Source: Streptomyces sp. NBC_01485 (GTDB lineage: Bacteria > Actinomycetota > Actinomycetes > Streptomycetales > Streptomycetaceae). Taken from it: 64,000 bases of DNA. Shown here piece by piece: positions 48,533 through 57,859 of this stretch. The stretch covers positions 4,216,001-4,280,000 of the forward strand of contig NZ_CP109435.1 in NCBI RefSeq assembly GCF_036227125.1. Direction: 5' to 3'. A program made the position numbers and the translations under genes. The notes below the pieces were generated by a model that worked only from the letters and a program-made list of their open reading frames with translations, had not been told where the DNA came from and made no database searches. How positions within the stretch are numbered: position 1 is the first letter of the stretch; each line of letters starts with the position of its first letter.

Positions 48533-50044
48533 ATGAGTGTCACCCGGACAGGTGAACCCTCCGCCGACACCGAACCCGATCCCCGCCGCTGGTGGGGCCT
48601 CGTGATCATCGCCCTCGCCCAGCTCATGGTCGTCCTGGACGCGACGATCGTGAACATCGCGCTGCCTTCCGCGCAACAGGACCTGGGCATGTCCGACGCC
48701 AACCGCCAGTGGGTGATCACCGCCTACACCCTCGCCTTCGGCGGCCTGCTGCTGCTCGGCGGCCGGGTCGCCGACCTGCTGGGACGCAAGCGCACGTTCA
48801 TTTTCGGGCTGATCGGCTTCGCCGCCGCGTCCGCGCTCGGCGGAGCGGCCGTCAACCCGGGCATGCTGTTCGGCGCCCGCGCCCTCCAGGGCGTCTTCGC
48901 GGCCGTGCTCGCGCCTTCGGCGCTGAGCCTCCTGACGACGACGTTCACCGACCCCAGAGAACGCGGCAAGGCCTTCGGCATCTACGGCGCGCTCGCCGGC
49001 AGCGGCGCCGCGCTCGGCTTCATCGTCGGCGGTCTGCTGACGGAGTACCTGAACTGGCGCTGGTGCCTGTACGTGAACGTGCCCATCGCCGTCGTGGCCG
49101 TCTTCGGCGCGTTCGCCCTGCTGCACGACCGGCCCGGCCACGCGGGCGCCCGCCTCGACGTGCCCGGCGTGGTGCTGGGCTGCGGCGGCCTGGTCGCGAT
49201 CGTCTACGGCTTCAGCGAGGCGCAGCCGCGCGGCTGGAGCGATCCCGTGGTGCTGGGGCTCCTGGTGGGCGGGGTGGCGCTGCTCACCGTGTTCGTCTGG
49301 TGGCAGACCAAGGCCCGGGTGCCGCTGCTGCCGCTGCACATCGTCAGGGACCGCAACCGCGCGGGCTGCTTCCTGACCATGGGCCTGGCCGTCATCGGCA
49401 TGTTCGGCCTGTTCCTGTTCATGACCTACTACCTCCAGGTCATCCTCGGCTACTCCCCCGTGAAGACGGGCCTCGCCTTCCTCCCCCTCACCCTCGCGAT
49501 CATCACCGGCTCCACCCAGATCTCGGCGCGGCTGATGAACCGTGTGGCGCCGCGCATGCTGATGGTGCCGGGCATGCTCCTCGCCTCGGGCGGCATGGTG
49601 ATCCTCACGCAGATCACGGTGCACTCCTCCTACACCACCGAGATCCTGCCCGCGCTGCTCCTGATGGGCCTCGGCATGGGCCTGACCTTCATGCCGGTCT
49701 TCGCCACGGCCACCGCCGGGGTCGCCCCGTACGACGCCGGCGTCACCTCCGCCACCGTCAACACCTCGCAGCAGGTGGGCGGCTCCATCGGCACGTCCCT
49801 GCTCAACACGATCGCCACCACCAGCAGCACCGCATACATCGCGGCCCATCTGACCGGCTCCGGCACCGCCGCCCGCAAGGCCCAGGTCGCGGCGGAGGGC
49901 ACGGTGCACGGCTACACGGTCGCCATCTGGTGGGCCGCCGGCATCATGCTGCTGGCCGGCCTGGTCGCGGGCCTGATGGTCACGGCCAAACCCCCGAGAC
50001 ACGACGTCCCGGCCAGGGCCCCCGTACCGGAACCGGCGACCTGA
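48533..50044 (+). CDS. MFS drug:proton antiporter, DHA2 family
   Basis: A 503-residue exporter with about 14 membrane segments, starting ATG AGT GTC (48533). Family motifs: LVIIALAQLMVVLDATIVNI (TM1 motif D1), WVITAYTLAFGGLLLLGGRV then ADLLGRKRTFIFG (motif A), FGIYGALAGSGAALGFIVGG (motif C) and a C-terminal PYDAGVTSATVNTSQQVGGS. DHA2 proteins export toxic compounds or self-made antibiotics by proton exchange. Divergent from the pentapeptide gene across 150 bp of C-rich DNA with short repeats (CAGCCCC, GGCACCA, GATGCCACGGG). No local TetR-type regulator is seen. Confidence 0.95.
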   Translation: MSVTRTGEPSADTEPDPRRWWGLVIIALAQLMVVLDATIVNIALPSAQQDLGMSDANRQWVITAYTLAFGGLLLLGGRVADLLGRKRTFIFGLIGFAAASALGGAAVNPGMLFGARALQGVFAAVLAPSALSLLTTTFTDPRERGKAFGIYGALAGSGAALGFIVGGLLTEYLNWRWCLYVNVPIAVVAVFGAFALLHDRPGHAGARLDVPGVVLGCGGLVAIVYGFSEAQPRGWSDPVVLGLLVGGVALLTVFVWWQTKARVPLLPLHIVRDRNRAGCFLTMGLAVIGMFGLFLFMTYYLQVILGYSPVKTGLAFLPLTLAIITGSTQISARLMNRVAPRMLMVPGMLLASGGMVILTQITVHSSYTTEILPALLLMGLGMGLTFMPVFATATAGVAPYDAGVTSATVNTSQQVGGSIGTSLLNTIATTSSTAYIAAHLTGSGTAARKAQVAAEGTVHGYTVAIWWAAGIMLLAGLVAGLMVTAKPPRHDVPARAPVPEPAT

Positions 50045-50078
50045 GCCCCTGCGCCCCTGCGCCCCTGCCTGAAACGCC

Positions 50079-51482
50079 CTACCGCCCCGCCACCCGGTCC
50101 GCGATCCGTGCCAGCCGGGACGAGCCGGCCGCGTGCCGCTCCGTCTCGCGGCGGTCCGCCGTGCGGTAGGCGGCGTACATGGCCCGCACGCCCAGCCAGC
50201 GCAGCGGTTCCGGTTCCCAGGCGCGGACCTTGTGGCCGACCCAGGGGAGGGTGGTCAGGTCGGTGGGCGCGCCCTGGCCGGAGTCGAGTCGGACCAGGTC
50301 GCGCAGGGTGCGGGCCGCGAGGTTGGCCGTGGCGACGCCCGAGCCGACGTAGCCGCCTGCCCAGCCGAGGCCGGTGGCCCGGTCCAGGGTGACCGTCGCG
50401 CACCAGTCGCGCGGCACGCCCAGCACCCCTGACCAGGCGTGTTCCACGCGCACCCCGGCCAGCGCCGGGAAGAAGGCGACGAGGATCTCGCGCAGCGCGC
50501 GGATCGTCTCGGGCCGGGTCCGGCCGTCGTTGTCCGTGCGGGAGCCGAAGCGGTACGGGACTCCGCGTCCGCCGAGCGCGATGCGGCCGTCGGCCGTGCG
50601 CTGGGCGTACATGTAGGCGTGCGCCATGTCGCCGAGCGCCTCGCGCCCCTGCCAGCCGACGGCCGCCCACTGTTCCTCCGTGAGCGGTTCGGTGGCGATC
50701 ATCGAGGAGTTCATGGGCAGCCAGGTCCGCTTCTCGCCCTTCAGCGCGGCCGTGAAACCCTCCGTGCAGCGCAGCACGTAGGGCGCGCGTACGGTCCCGT
50801 ACGGCGTCACGGCGCGCCCGGCGGCGATCTCCGTCACCGGGGTCGACTCGTGGATCGTCACCCCCAGCGCCTCGACGGCCGCCGCCAGCCCCTTCACCAG
50901 TTTCGCCGGGTGCACGCGCGCGCCGTGCGGGGTCCAGCTCGACCCGACGGCGCCCGCGACCCGCACCCGCTCGGCGGTCTCGCGGGCGCCGTACAGCTCG
51001 CGGTCCTGCTCTCCGTACGACAGTTCGTGCGCGTGGAAGTCCTTCAGGCGGGACAGTTGCGCGGGGGTCCGGGCGACCTCCAGGACTCCGCCCCGGTGGA
51101 CGTCGGCGTCGATGCCCTCCGCCTCCGCCGCCCGGACGATTTCGTCCACCGTCTCGTTCATCGCCCGCTGGAGCCGTACGGCGGCCTCGTGGCCGTGCAG
51201 GGCGGCGTACCGGTCGCGGCCGGCGATGCCGTTGTACAGCCAGCCGCCGTTGCGCCCGGAGGCGCCGTAGCCGCAGAACCGCTGCTCCAGGACGGTGACG
51301 GCGAGGCCGGGGGCCGCCTTCTTCAGGTAGTACGCCGTCCACAGGCCGGTGTATCCGCCGCCGACGATCACGACGTCGGCGGACGCGGCACCGGCGAGCG
51401 GCTCCCGCACCGCCGGGAGGCCGTCGTCCGCGTACCAGAAGGAGATACCGCCGTTCACGACGCCGGGCGTCACACCGCTCAT
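50079..51482 (-). CDS. FAD-dependent oxidoreductase (DAO / glutamylputrescine-oxidase-like)
   Basis: A 467-residue flavoprotein starting ATG AGC GGT (51480-51482). FAD-binding VVIVGGGYTGLWTAYYLKKA and YGASGRNGGWLYNGIAGRDR, ending with GYVGSGVATANLAARTLRDL. The opening ISFWYADDGLP and the layout match the PuuB/DAO type that oxidises amines or amino acids. The rhomboid-like gene lies nine bases upstream on the same strand. It is not tightly linked to the redox operon further upstream (69 bp and one gene away). Substrate unknown. Confidence 0.9.
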   Translation of the reverse strand: MSGVTPGVVNGGISFWYADDGLPAVREPLAGAASADVVIVGGGYTGLWTAYYLKKAAPGLAVTVLEQRFCGYGASGRNGGWLYNGIAGRDRYAALHGHEAAVRLQRAMNETVDEIVRAAEAEGIDADVHRGGVLEVARTPAQLSRLKDFHAHELSYGEQDRELYGARETAERVRVAGAVGSSWTPHGARVHPAKLVKGLAAAVEALGVTIHESTPVTEIAAGRAVTPYGTVRAPYVLRCTEGFTAALKGEKRTWLPMNSSMIATEPLTEEQWAAVGWQGREALGDMAHAYMYAQRTADGRIALGGRGVPYRFGSRTDNDGRTRPETIRALREILVAFFPALAGVRVEHAWSGVLGVPRDWCATVTLDRATGLGWAGGYVGSGVATANLAARTLRDLVRLDSGQGAPTDLTTLPWVGHKVRAWEPEPLRWLGVRAMYAAYRTADRRETERHAAGSSRLARIADRVAGR

Positions 51483-51491
51483 GGGCGGACG

Positions 51492-52190
51492 TTAACCCGG
51501 CGGCGCGACCGCTGTCCGCTCCGGATCCCGTGTTCTCGCGCGCCCTCCGGCCAGCGGGTAGCAGGCCAGGCCGATGAGCAGGGAGACGAAGTGGCCGACG
51601 TCGGTGAAGGTCGGAGCGGTGGTCAGCGGGAGGGTGTAGACGACGAGGACGACCACGAGATACGCGTACCGCCACGGGGAGGGGATGCGGTACACGAGCA
51701 CCCCCACGACCCCTGCCAGCGCGTAACTCACGCCCACGTCAAGGGTGTTGACCGACGACTGTGGCGCGAGCCCGTCCCGGATCGCCCACGCCAGCACGCC
51801 CTGGCTGATCAGCGTCGCGAGCACGTGCGCGGCGGCGCACACCGCCAGCCAGCGGGCGGTCCCGAGCCATCGTTCCGACTGGGCGTGGAAGACGGAGTAC
51901 AGCGCCACGTACGGCAGCCAGTGGCCGCCGTCGATCCACATCGCGCTCGCGACGAGCACCCGCACCGGGTGCCGGGACAGCTCACGGATGTTGGTGGACC
52001 GCTGCCGCAGGAACTCCTGTTCGAAGTCCGGGGACATGTGGTGCAGGGCGACCGTGGTGAAGAACAGGATCGCCAGCCACACGTAGGTGCCGGGCGCGCC
52101 GCGGACGTACGCCCACACCGCCCGCCGGATCCCGGACCTTCCCCTGAGGCGTTTCACGCGGCCCAGTATCGTCCGGGAGGTGATCGACAT
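51492..52190 (-). CDS. rhomboid-like membrane protein, catalytic residues not seen
   Basis: A 232-residue protein starting ATG TCG ATC (52188-52190) with about six membrane segments: YVWLAILFFTTVALHHMS, WLPYVALYSVFHAQSERWLG, RWLAVCAAAHVLATLISQGV, DVGVSYALAGVVGVLVYRIP, YLVVVLVVYTLPLTTAPTFT, DVGHFVSLLIGLACYPL. The arrangement is that of the Streptomyces rhomboid-like family, but the GxSG serine motif appears only as DVGVSYALAG and the His as VGHFVS, so protease activity is uncertain. Nine bases separate it from the FAD oxidoreductase. Confidence 0.8.
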   Translation of the reverse strand: MSITSRTILGRVKRLRGRSGIRRAVWAYVRGAPGTYVWLAILFFTTVALHHMSPDFEQEFLRQRSTNIRELSRHPVRVLVASAMWIDGGHWLPYVALYSVFHAQSERWLGTARWLAVCAAAHVLATLISQGVLAWAIRDGLAPQSSVNTLDVGVSYALAGVVGVLVYRIPSPWRYAYLVVVLVVYTLPLTTAPTFTDVGHFVSLLIGLACYPLAGGRARTRDPERTAVAPPG

Positions 52191-52259
52191 GCGTGGCTGA
52201 CGTCGCCGGAGGCGGCACGACCGGGGATCGCCCCGCCTCCCGCGCACCCGCTCAGGCCG

Positions 52260-52613
52260 TCAGCCGACGGCTTCCGGGCGGATGAAGCCCGCGAAGCGGT
52301 CGGCGAACTCCGCGCTGACGTAGAGCTTGCCGCCGTTCTGCACGAACAGGTCGAGGTTGGTGTCCAGCCAGGTCGTGAAGACCGGGCCGGTGCGGTGGTC
52401 GTCGAAGGCCTGGCGGTCCTTCCAGGCGCCGAGGAAGATGATCTCGTTGTCCGTGGGCGGCGGGAGCGAGCCCTCCACGATCGAGGTGTGCAGGCAGTAC
52501 ATGTAGGTGTCGGGCTCGTACTTCTCGGTCTGCAGGACCAGTTCGCGCAGCGCGGTGATCGCCTCCTCCCGCCTGCCCTCGACGTGCCACCACTTCGTGA
52601 CGATGGAGATCAC
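52260..52613 (-). CDS. antibiotic biosynthesis monooxygenase (ABM) domain protein
   Basis: A 117-residue ferredoxin-like-fold protein: VISIVTKWWHVEGRREEAIT, LRELVLQTEKYEPDTYMYCL, HTSIVEGSLPPPTDNEIIFL, GAWKDRQAFDDHRTGPVFTT. ABM proteins are cofactor-free oxygenases or small stress proteins acting on quinone-like substrates. The GTG start overlaps the upstream stop (GTGA). It is the last gene of the six-gene redox operon. The family is short and diverse, so the function is general. Confidence 0.88.
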   Translation of the reverse strand: MISIVTKWWHVEGRREEAITALRELVLQTEKYEPDTYMYCLHTSIVEGSLPPPTDNEIIFLGAWKDRQAFDDHRTGPVFTTWLDTNLDLFVQNGGKLYVSAEFADRFAGFIRPEAVG

Positions 52614-53779
52614 CGGCTCTGCTCCCTCATGTGGTCGATGCCTTCCCGCAGCTTGTCCCGGGCGTCCTGCGTCGACGCGTAGAAGAACCGGGGGCACAGT
52701 GTCTGGCCCGGGTGGGCCGGGCTCGGGGTGCGCATCAGCGCGACGGCCATGTTCTTCAGCCCGTACATGCCGTGGACGGCGATCGGCAGTGCGGGCCTGA
52801 GGGCGACGCCCTTGTCCTCGAGCTTGTCCGGGACCTTCTTCTTCTGCCCCGAGAAGGCCAGGTAGAGGTCGTCGACGAGCCGTGTGTAGGCGAGGTCGAA
52901 CTCGCTGAGCGCGGCGCCCTCGGGGCCGCCCACGGTGTCGCCGTTGATCGCGACGTGCCGCGCCGGGTGGACGGCGTCGTAGTCGACCAGCACCAACGCG
53001 CCCTCGGGCTCCTGGTTGGCCAGTTGGGTACTGCGGAAACGGCGGCCCGACTGGAGTTCGCGGAAGCGGACGTAGTGGGAGTACATCTGCCAGCCGTTGC
53101 GCAGCTTGTCGTCGTCGGTGACGGTCTTGGCCGTCTTCCCCAGCTTCGCCGGGTCCAGGCCCTCGCCCTCGTCGATGATCTTCTGGATCGCCTTCCGGGC
53201 GGTGTCGCGGTCCTTCACCTCGATCACGTACCCGGCGCCGCCGTAGTACTGGCTGGCCGGCACCTGGTTGCGGTGCTCGAAGGCCGAGTCCGGGCAGACG
53301 GCCGGGTCGGCCAGGGCGGTGAGGACCGCCTCGTAGAACTCGCCGATGGTGGCGTAGACGCACGAGCCCATGGGGATCTCGGAGATCTTGGCCGCGCCGT
53401 GCAGCGGGTGCTCGATGTCGACGTACCCGGCCACGGCCTGCGGGGAGAGCGGGCGCAGCTTGAGCGTGCCGATGCCGGCGATCAGCGGGCTGTCGAGCGG
53501 GTAGACCGGGATCGGGCTGATCTGCTTGCCCCGGAAGGTGACGGGCTCGGGGCTCGGCACCGCCTTGAGCGCGTTGAGGACGTTCGCCGCGAGGGTCATG
53601 TGGAGCATCTCCTCCATGACCACGCTGCGGATCGTCTGCACCGCCTCGGTGTTGGTGCCCTCCTTGATGGAGTAGAGCCCGGTGAGATAGACGGGGATGG
53701 TGCTGAGCTCCAGGCCGATGGCCAGTTGGAGGGCGGCCTTCAGCTCGTCGAGGCTGACGATCCTTTTCGGGTCGGTCAC
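52610..53779 (-). CDS. ferritin-like (VioB-type) protein
   Basis: A 389-residue protein. The N-terminal ferritin-like domain (LDELKAALQLAIGLELSTIP, VYLTGLYSIKEG, IRSVVMEEMLHMTLAANVLN) keeps the Glu and EExxH iron ligands of the family found in VioB, the iminophenylpyruvate dimer synthase of violacein synthesis. VioB is about 1000 residues; this protein matches only the ferritin-like part plus a C-terminal region (GRRFRSTQLANQEPEGALVL, KNMAVALMRTPSPAHPGQTL). GTG start and stop both overlap neighbours by four bases. Possible oxidative coupling or iron oxidation; unproven. Confidence 0.85.
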   Translation of the reverse strand: MTDPKRIVSLDELKAALQLAIGLELSTIPVYLTGLYSIKEGTNTEAVQTIRSVVMEEMLHMTLAANVLNALKAVPSPEPVTFRGKQISPIPVYPLDSPLIAGIGTLKLRPLSPQAVAGYVDIEHPLHGAAKISEIPMGSCVYATIGEFYEAVLTALADPAVCPDSAFEHRNQVPASQYYGGAGYVIEVKDRDTARKAIQKIIDEGEGLDPAKLGKTAKTVTDDDKLRNGWQMYSHYVRFRELQSGRRFRSTQLANQEPEGALVLVDYDAVHPARHVAINGDTVGGPEGAALSEFDLAYTRLVDDLYLAFSGQKKKVPDKLEDKGVALRPALPIAVHGMYGLKNMAVALMRTPSPAHPGQTLCPRFFYASTQDARDKLREGIDHMREQSR

Positions 53780-55821
53780 TTCTGGTCCGCCTTCCTGCTG
53801 CTCGGGTTCTCCGCCTCGGCCTTGCCCAGGTTCTCCGCGATGTGGTCGCCGGTGCGGATGGCCAGCGCGGTCATGGTGAGCGTCGGGTTGGAGGTGCCCA
53901 GCGTCGGCATGCTGCCGCAGCCGACGACATAGAGGTTGGGCAGGTCGTGGCTGCGCTGATGGGTGTCGACGACCGACTTCCACGGGTCGTCGCCCATCCG
54001 GTGGGTGCCGACGACGTGCCCCGCGCCGCGCACCCAGTACGTCACCCCCTCGTACTCCACGGCCGCCGGGTCGTTCGCGTCGTAGTGGGTGTAGTCGCCG
54101 GGCGCGTAGACGGGCCGCCGGACGGGCTCGGCGATGCCCAGCGCCGCGAAGAACTGCTTGCCGGCCTCCGCCGCCCAGGGCAGCGCCGCCTTCACGTAGT
54201 CCGAGAGGTCGTAGTGGATGACCGGGCGGTGCTTGCCCAGCCGGTCGCGGTAACGGTCGTCCACGGTGACGCGGTTGGTCGACTCGGGGTCCTGTTCCAG
54301 CTCCCAGGCGATCCGGAACTGCCGGGGCACGATGGCGCCGAGCGACCCGCGCAGCTCCTTGCCCCACATCTGGGCCTGCCCGTCGGTGCCCCCGCCGACC
54401 AGGTCGTGGACGGTGTCGTACGGGGCGTTCTCCGGGAAGTTCCAGCCCCAGTTGCCGATCTCGACCCGGAACGCGGTGCGCTCCTTGCGGAAGTCGCCGT
54501 CCCGGAACGCGGGGATGCCGGACGTGGACCCTGGGCCCCGGTAGGCGCCCGCGTCGTCCTTGAGCAGGCCCCAGGTGAGCAGCAGCGGATGGTCCATCAG
54601 GTTCCGGCCGACCTGGCCGCTGTTGTCGGCGGCGCCGGAGGCGAGCAGCAGGGTGGCGTTCTCGATGGCGTTGGCGGCCAGGACGTAGGTGCGCGCGGTC
54701 ACCGAGCGCCGCTCCGCCGGGGTGCCGTCCTCGTAGTACGTCTTGTACGTGAGGCCGGTGACCGTGCCCGTCGTGCCCTTCTCCTGCGTGTGCTCGACGT
54801 TCGTGACGACCGACTGGCTGCGCACGGTGACGGCGGCCCGGGGCTTCTCGTCCGGCCGCAGGGGCCGGTCGGGGTACTTGACGATCAACTCGTACAGGGT
54901 CTTGAGCGCGTTGTACTTGGCCTGGGCCGGACAGATCGGGATGCAACTGGAGTTGCCCTCGCAGCGGGTGCCCTGCTCGGCGTTGCCGACGGCGCCCACG
55001 ACCTCGTAATCCGGCCTGGTCGGGGTGGAGTTGCGGGCCACCGGGGTGTTGCTGACCTTGACGGGGAAGGTGTGGGTGTGGTCGGCGTCGTCCTTCAGGC
55101 TGACGGTCAGTCCGGCGGACAGCTTGGCCAGGTAGGTGTCGAGGTAGCTGGAGGGGATCTCCTCCATCGGGAAGATGTACTTCCCGTCCCGCATCTTCTT
55201 CGGGTCGGGAGACTTGAAGTACTCGCCGACGTTCTCGATCGGGTAGTACTGGTGGTCCACGTTCGCCGAGACGCCGATGATGTCCCACTCGGCGCGCTCG
55301 TAGTACGGCTTCAGGTCCGCGTACTCCAGCGGCCAGTCGACCGCCCGCCCGTACTTCGTGCGCAGCCGGAAGTCGTTGGGGAGCATCCGCAGACAGGTGC
55401 CGAGCCAGTGCAGGGTGGTGCCGCCGAGCGAGCGGGCGTAGTCGCTGCCGAAGGGCAGCGGGCCCTGCTGGACGAAGTACCCCTGGTCGCTGGGCACCCT
55501 GGCGATGTCGAGCACGTCCGGCTGCGGTGCCGAACTGCTCGCCGGATACGGGGAGTTGGGCACCTTGACGAGCGCCTCTTGGTACGCCTCGACGTAGGTG
55601 TCGTACTTGTCGGCGCTCATCGCCGTGGCCCGGCCGGCCTCCAGGATGAGGATCCGGGGGTACGCGGGCGGGGTCTGGGCGGCGGCCTTCTCGATGACCG
55701 TCTTGGCGACGGTCGCCGTGGCGATGCCGCCGCCGACGAAGACGATGTCGTAGTCGGGGTCGGGGTCGTGCGCGGCGTCGTGCTCGGGGTCGTGCTCGGG
55801 GGAAGGGGGGTTGCTGCTCAT
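53776..55821 (-). CDS. GMC-family FAD oxidoreductase (sugar/alcohol dehydrogenase large subunit)
   Basis: A 681-residue GMC protein. FAD site DYDIVFVGGGIATATVAKTV, RSLGGTTLHWLGTCLRML, a cysteine-rich EGNSSCIPICPAQAKYNAL, ARTYVLAANAIENATLLLAS, catalytic-His region HVVGTHRMGDDPWKSVVDTH and the C-terminal GCGSMPTLGTSNPTLTMTAL. No signal peptide or TAT motif, so cytosolic. The gene upstream encodes a sorbitol/fructose-dehydrogenase-type small subunit, suggesting a two-subunit dehydrogenase, but no cytochrome c subunit follows. Electron acceptor may be oxygen, giving H2O2 for the DyP peroxidase in the same operon. Confidence 0.92.
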   Translation of the reverse strand: MSSNPPSPEHDPEHDAAHDPDPDYDIVFVGGGIATATVAKTVIEKAAAQTPPAYPRILILEAGRATAMSADKYDTYVEAYQEALVKVPNSPYPASSSAPQPDVLDIARVPSDQGYFVQQGPLPFGSDYARSLGGTTLHWLGTCLRMLPNDFRLRTKYGRAVDWPLEYADLKPYYERAEWDIIGVSANVDHQYYPIENVGEYFKSPDPKKMRDGKYIFPMEEIPSSYLDTYLAKLSAGLTVSLKDDADHTHTFPVKVSNTPVARNSTPTRPDYEVVGAVGNAEQGTRCEGNSSCIPICPAQAKYNALKTLYELIVKYPDRPLRPDEKPRAAVTVRSQSVVTNVEHTQEKGTTGTVTGLTYKTYYEDGTPAERRSVTARTYVLAANAIENATLLLASGAADNSGQVGRNLMDHPLLLTWGLLKDDAGAYRGPGSTSGIPAFRDGDFRKERTAFRVEIGNWGWNFPENAPYDTVHDLVGGGTDGQAQMWGKELRGSLGAIVPRQFRIAWELEQDPESTNRVTVDDRYRDRLGKHRPVIHYDLSDYVKAALPWAAEAGKQFFAALGIAEPVRRPVYAPGDYTHYDANDPAAVEYEGVTYWVRGAGHVVGTHRMGDDPWKSVVDTHQRSHDLPNLYVVGCGSMPTLGTSNPTLTMTALAIRTGDHIAENLGKAEAENPSSRKADQK

Positions 55822-55866
55822 GACTCGTCGCTTCCTCGCGGCTCGGCAGATCAGGAGATCAAGGAA

Positions 55867-56355
55867 TCAAGAGATCAGGGTCGGCGGCTCGGACCATGAG
55901 CCGAAGCCCGGTGGCTTGGCGCCCATCGGGTGGGCGCCTGCGGCGGTCCACACCAGGCCCTCGCGGTAGCCCTGGGCGGAGACGACGTGCTCGACGTCGT
56001 CCGCGGTCGAGCCGTTCTCGTCGCGGTAGTCACCGGCCAGCGGATACCAACTGCCCAGGTACCAGAGCTTGATGAGGCTGACGGCGATCGGTGCGAAGCG
56101 CGGGTTCTCGATGACCTTCGCCCTGAGGGCGTCGTCGCGGTCGCCGTCGCCGTCCCGCCGGTCGTCGGTGAGGGCTTCGTCGGCGTACCGGAACAGCTGC
56201 CCGGCCTCGCGCTCGCCGATGATCCGCAGCAGTGTGTCGTAGTAGGTGTCGATCATGCCGGTGCCGGCCAGCTCCGCCCGGTCGAAGCCGGTGAGGCGGA
56301 CGGACAGCTCGGTGAAGATGTGTTTCGGGGTGAAGGGCGGGGCGCCTTCGGACAT
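55867..56355 (-). CDS. FAD sugar-dehydrogenase small-subunit-like protein
   Basis: A 162-residue protein starting ATG TCC GAA (56353-56355): FTELSVRLTGFDRAELAGTG, YDTLLRIIGEREAGQLFRYA, SLIKLWYLGSWYPLAGDY and the ending GYREGLVWTAAGAHPMGAKP then PGFGSWSEPP. The pattern WYLG ... Y..GLVW ... H..G..PGFGSWSEPP matches small subunits of membrane-bound FAD-sorbitol/fructose dehydrogenases, which stabilise or export the GMC subunit. The usual TAT signal is absent here. Directly followed by the GMC gene 45 bp later. Confidence 0.75.
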   Translation of the reverse strand: MSEGAPPFTPKHIFTELSVRLTGFDRAELAGTGMIDTYYDTLLRIIGEREAGQLFRYADEALTDDRRDGDGDRDDALRAKVIENPRFAPIAVSLIKLWYLGSWYPLAGDYRDENGSTADDVEHVVSAQGYREGLVWTAAGAHPMGAKPPGFGSWSEPPTLIS

Positions 56356-56396
56356 ACGGGTACTCCCGTGCGGTGGATGCGGTGTGTGCGGAGGGG

Positions 56397-57857
56397 TCAG
56401 ACGAGGGTGCGGTTGAGGGGGCTGAGGTCCAGCGGGCGGGAGACGTCCGGCTCGAACGCCGAGTCGACGGACTGCTGGAAGCGGAAGAAGCCCGTGGGAT
56501 CGGCGACCTTCTTGATCCGCTTGAGCTTGTCCAGGTTGTCGCCGTAGTAGGCCGTGGCCCAGCCCGTCTGGAGCGGGTCGATGTAGTTGACGTAGGCGCC
56601 GTGGAACTCGGCGCTCAGCGCCTCGCCGAAGTCGTAGGCCCACTCGACGTTGGCCCGGGTCCGCGCCGGGTCGTTCCAGATGGCCTTGAGCTCGAAGACG
56701 TAGCGCTTGTCGCGGTGCGGGTAGGGGCCCTGGCCGCGCAGGTCCTCGTCGTTCACCCGGCCCCGGCCGTGGGTCCACACCACGAAGCTGTCGGGTGAGG
56801 GCGCGGTCGCCATCATCTGCTGGACGGACCTGATCATCTCCGGCTTCCAGCCGAGGTCGCCGATCATCCCCGAGCGGATGTAGGCCAGCCGGTCGCCGAC
56901 CAGCGTGGACCGGCCGATGGTGGCCTCCAGCGTCGGCAGCGGCATCGAGTACAGCCGTACGTCGAACGGTTCGAGCCTGAGCATCTCCTTGAGCTGCTCG
57001 ACGCCCTCCGCGTACTCGCCGTTGAAGACCGGCGTGATCCGGAACGAGGGGATCTTCCGGGTGGGCTCGGCCGGGTCCACGTCGTGGCCGACGTACCCGT
57101 AGGCGGCCATCGCGCGCGGGGCGGCCTTCGCCCACGCGTCGTACGTGGCGATGACCTCCTCGGCGCGCGCCAGCGGGAAGGAGAGCCCGCCGCCGAGCAC
57201 GGTCCTCGCGGCCGGCTGGTGCAGTTGCAGGGTCATCTCGACGGCGACGCCGAAGTTGCCCCCGCCGCCGCCCCGGCAGGCCCAGAACAGGTCGCGGTCG
57301 TCGGGGTCGAGGGAGTCGGCGGCCAGGACGCGGGTCAGGCCGGTCGCGTCGACGAGCTTGATCTGGACGACGTTGTCGCTGCCGAGCCCGTACGAGCGGG
57401 AGACGAAGCTGTAGCCGCCGCCCTGGAGGAACCCGGGCAGGCCCACGGTGAGACAGCCGCCGCCGATCGGGATCAGCGAGGTGCCGCTGTCGGCGACGAA
57501 CTGGTACACGTCGGCCCAGGTGGCGCCCATCTGCACGGTGAGCCGCCGCTGTTCCTCGTCGAGCCGCATGCCCTTCATCAGCCCGAGGTCCAGGACGATC
57601 CCGCCCCGGTTCAGGCAGTACCCGGCGGCGCTGTGACCGCCGCCGCGCACCGTCATGGGCAGTCCGGTCTGCTGCGCGAACTCGATCGCCAGGAAGACGT
57701 CGAGTTCCGAGTTGGCGCGTACGACGTACGCCGGGGGCGTGCGGGTACGGCCGTTGTCGATGGCGACGACCTTCGCGTACTCGGCGCTGCCCGGCTCGCA
57801 GACGTAGCCGCTGAGGCTGCGGGCCAGGTCGTTCACGGCGGAACGGAGATCGGGCAC
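56397..57857 (-). CDS. berberine-bridge-type FAD oxidase (PCMH flavoprotein)
   Basis: A 486-residue vanillyl-alcohol-oxidase-fold protein starting GTG (57855-57857). FAD region PMTVRGGGHSAAGYCLNRGG holds His75, and IPIGGGCLTVGLPGFLQGGG holds Cys135, the two residues that bind flavin covalently in BBE-like enzymes. The C-terminal BBE motif is present (AYVNYIDPLQTGWATAYYGD, NLDKLKRIKKVADPTGFF, then FQQSV). Such oxidases use O2 and release H2O2, acting on sugars, alcohols or natural products. Start lies two bases after the DyP stop, indicating coupling. Confidence 0.93.
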   Translation of the reverse strand: MPDLRSAVNDLARSLSGYVCEPGSAEYAKVVAIDNGRTRTPPAYVVRANSELDVFLAIEFAQQTGLPMTVRGGGHSAAGYCLNRGGIVLDLGLMKGMRLDEEQRRLTVQMGATWADVYQFVADSGTSLIPIGGGCLTVGLPGFLQGGGYSFVSRSYGLGSDNVVQIKLVDATGLTRVLAADSLDPDDRDLFWACRGGGGGNFGVAVEMTLQLHQPAARTVLGGGLSFPLARAEEVIATYDAWAKAAPRAMAAYGYVGHDVDPAEPTRKIPSFRITPVFNGEYAEGVEQLKEMLRLEPFDVRLYSMPLPTLEATIGRSTLVGDRLAYIRSGMIGDLGWKPEMIRSVQQMMATAPSPDSFVVWTHGRGRVNDEDLRGQGPYPHRDKRYVFELKAIWNDPARTRANVEWAYDFGEALSAEFHGAYVNYIDPLQTGWATAYYGDNLDKLKRIKKVADPTGFFRFQQSVDSAFEPDVSRPLDLSPLNRTLV

Positions 57858-57859
57858 CG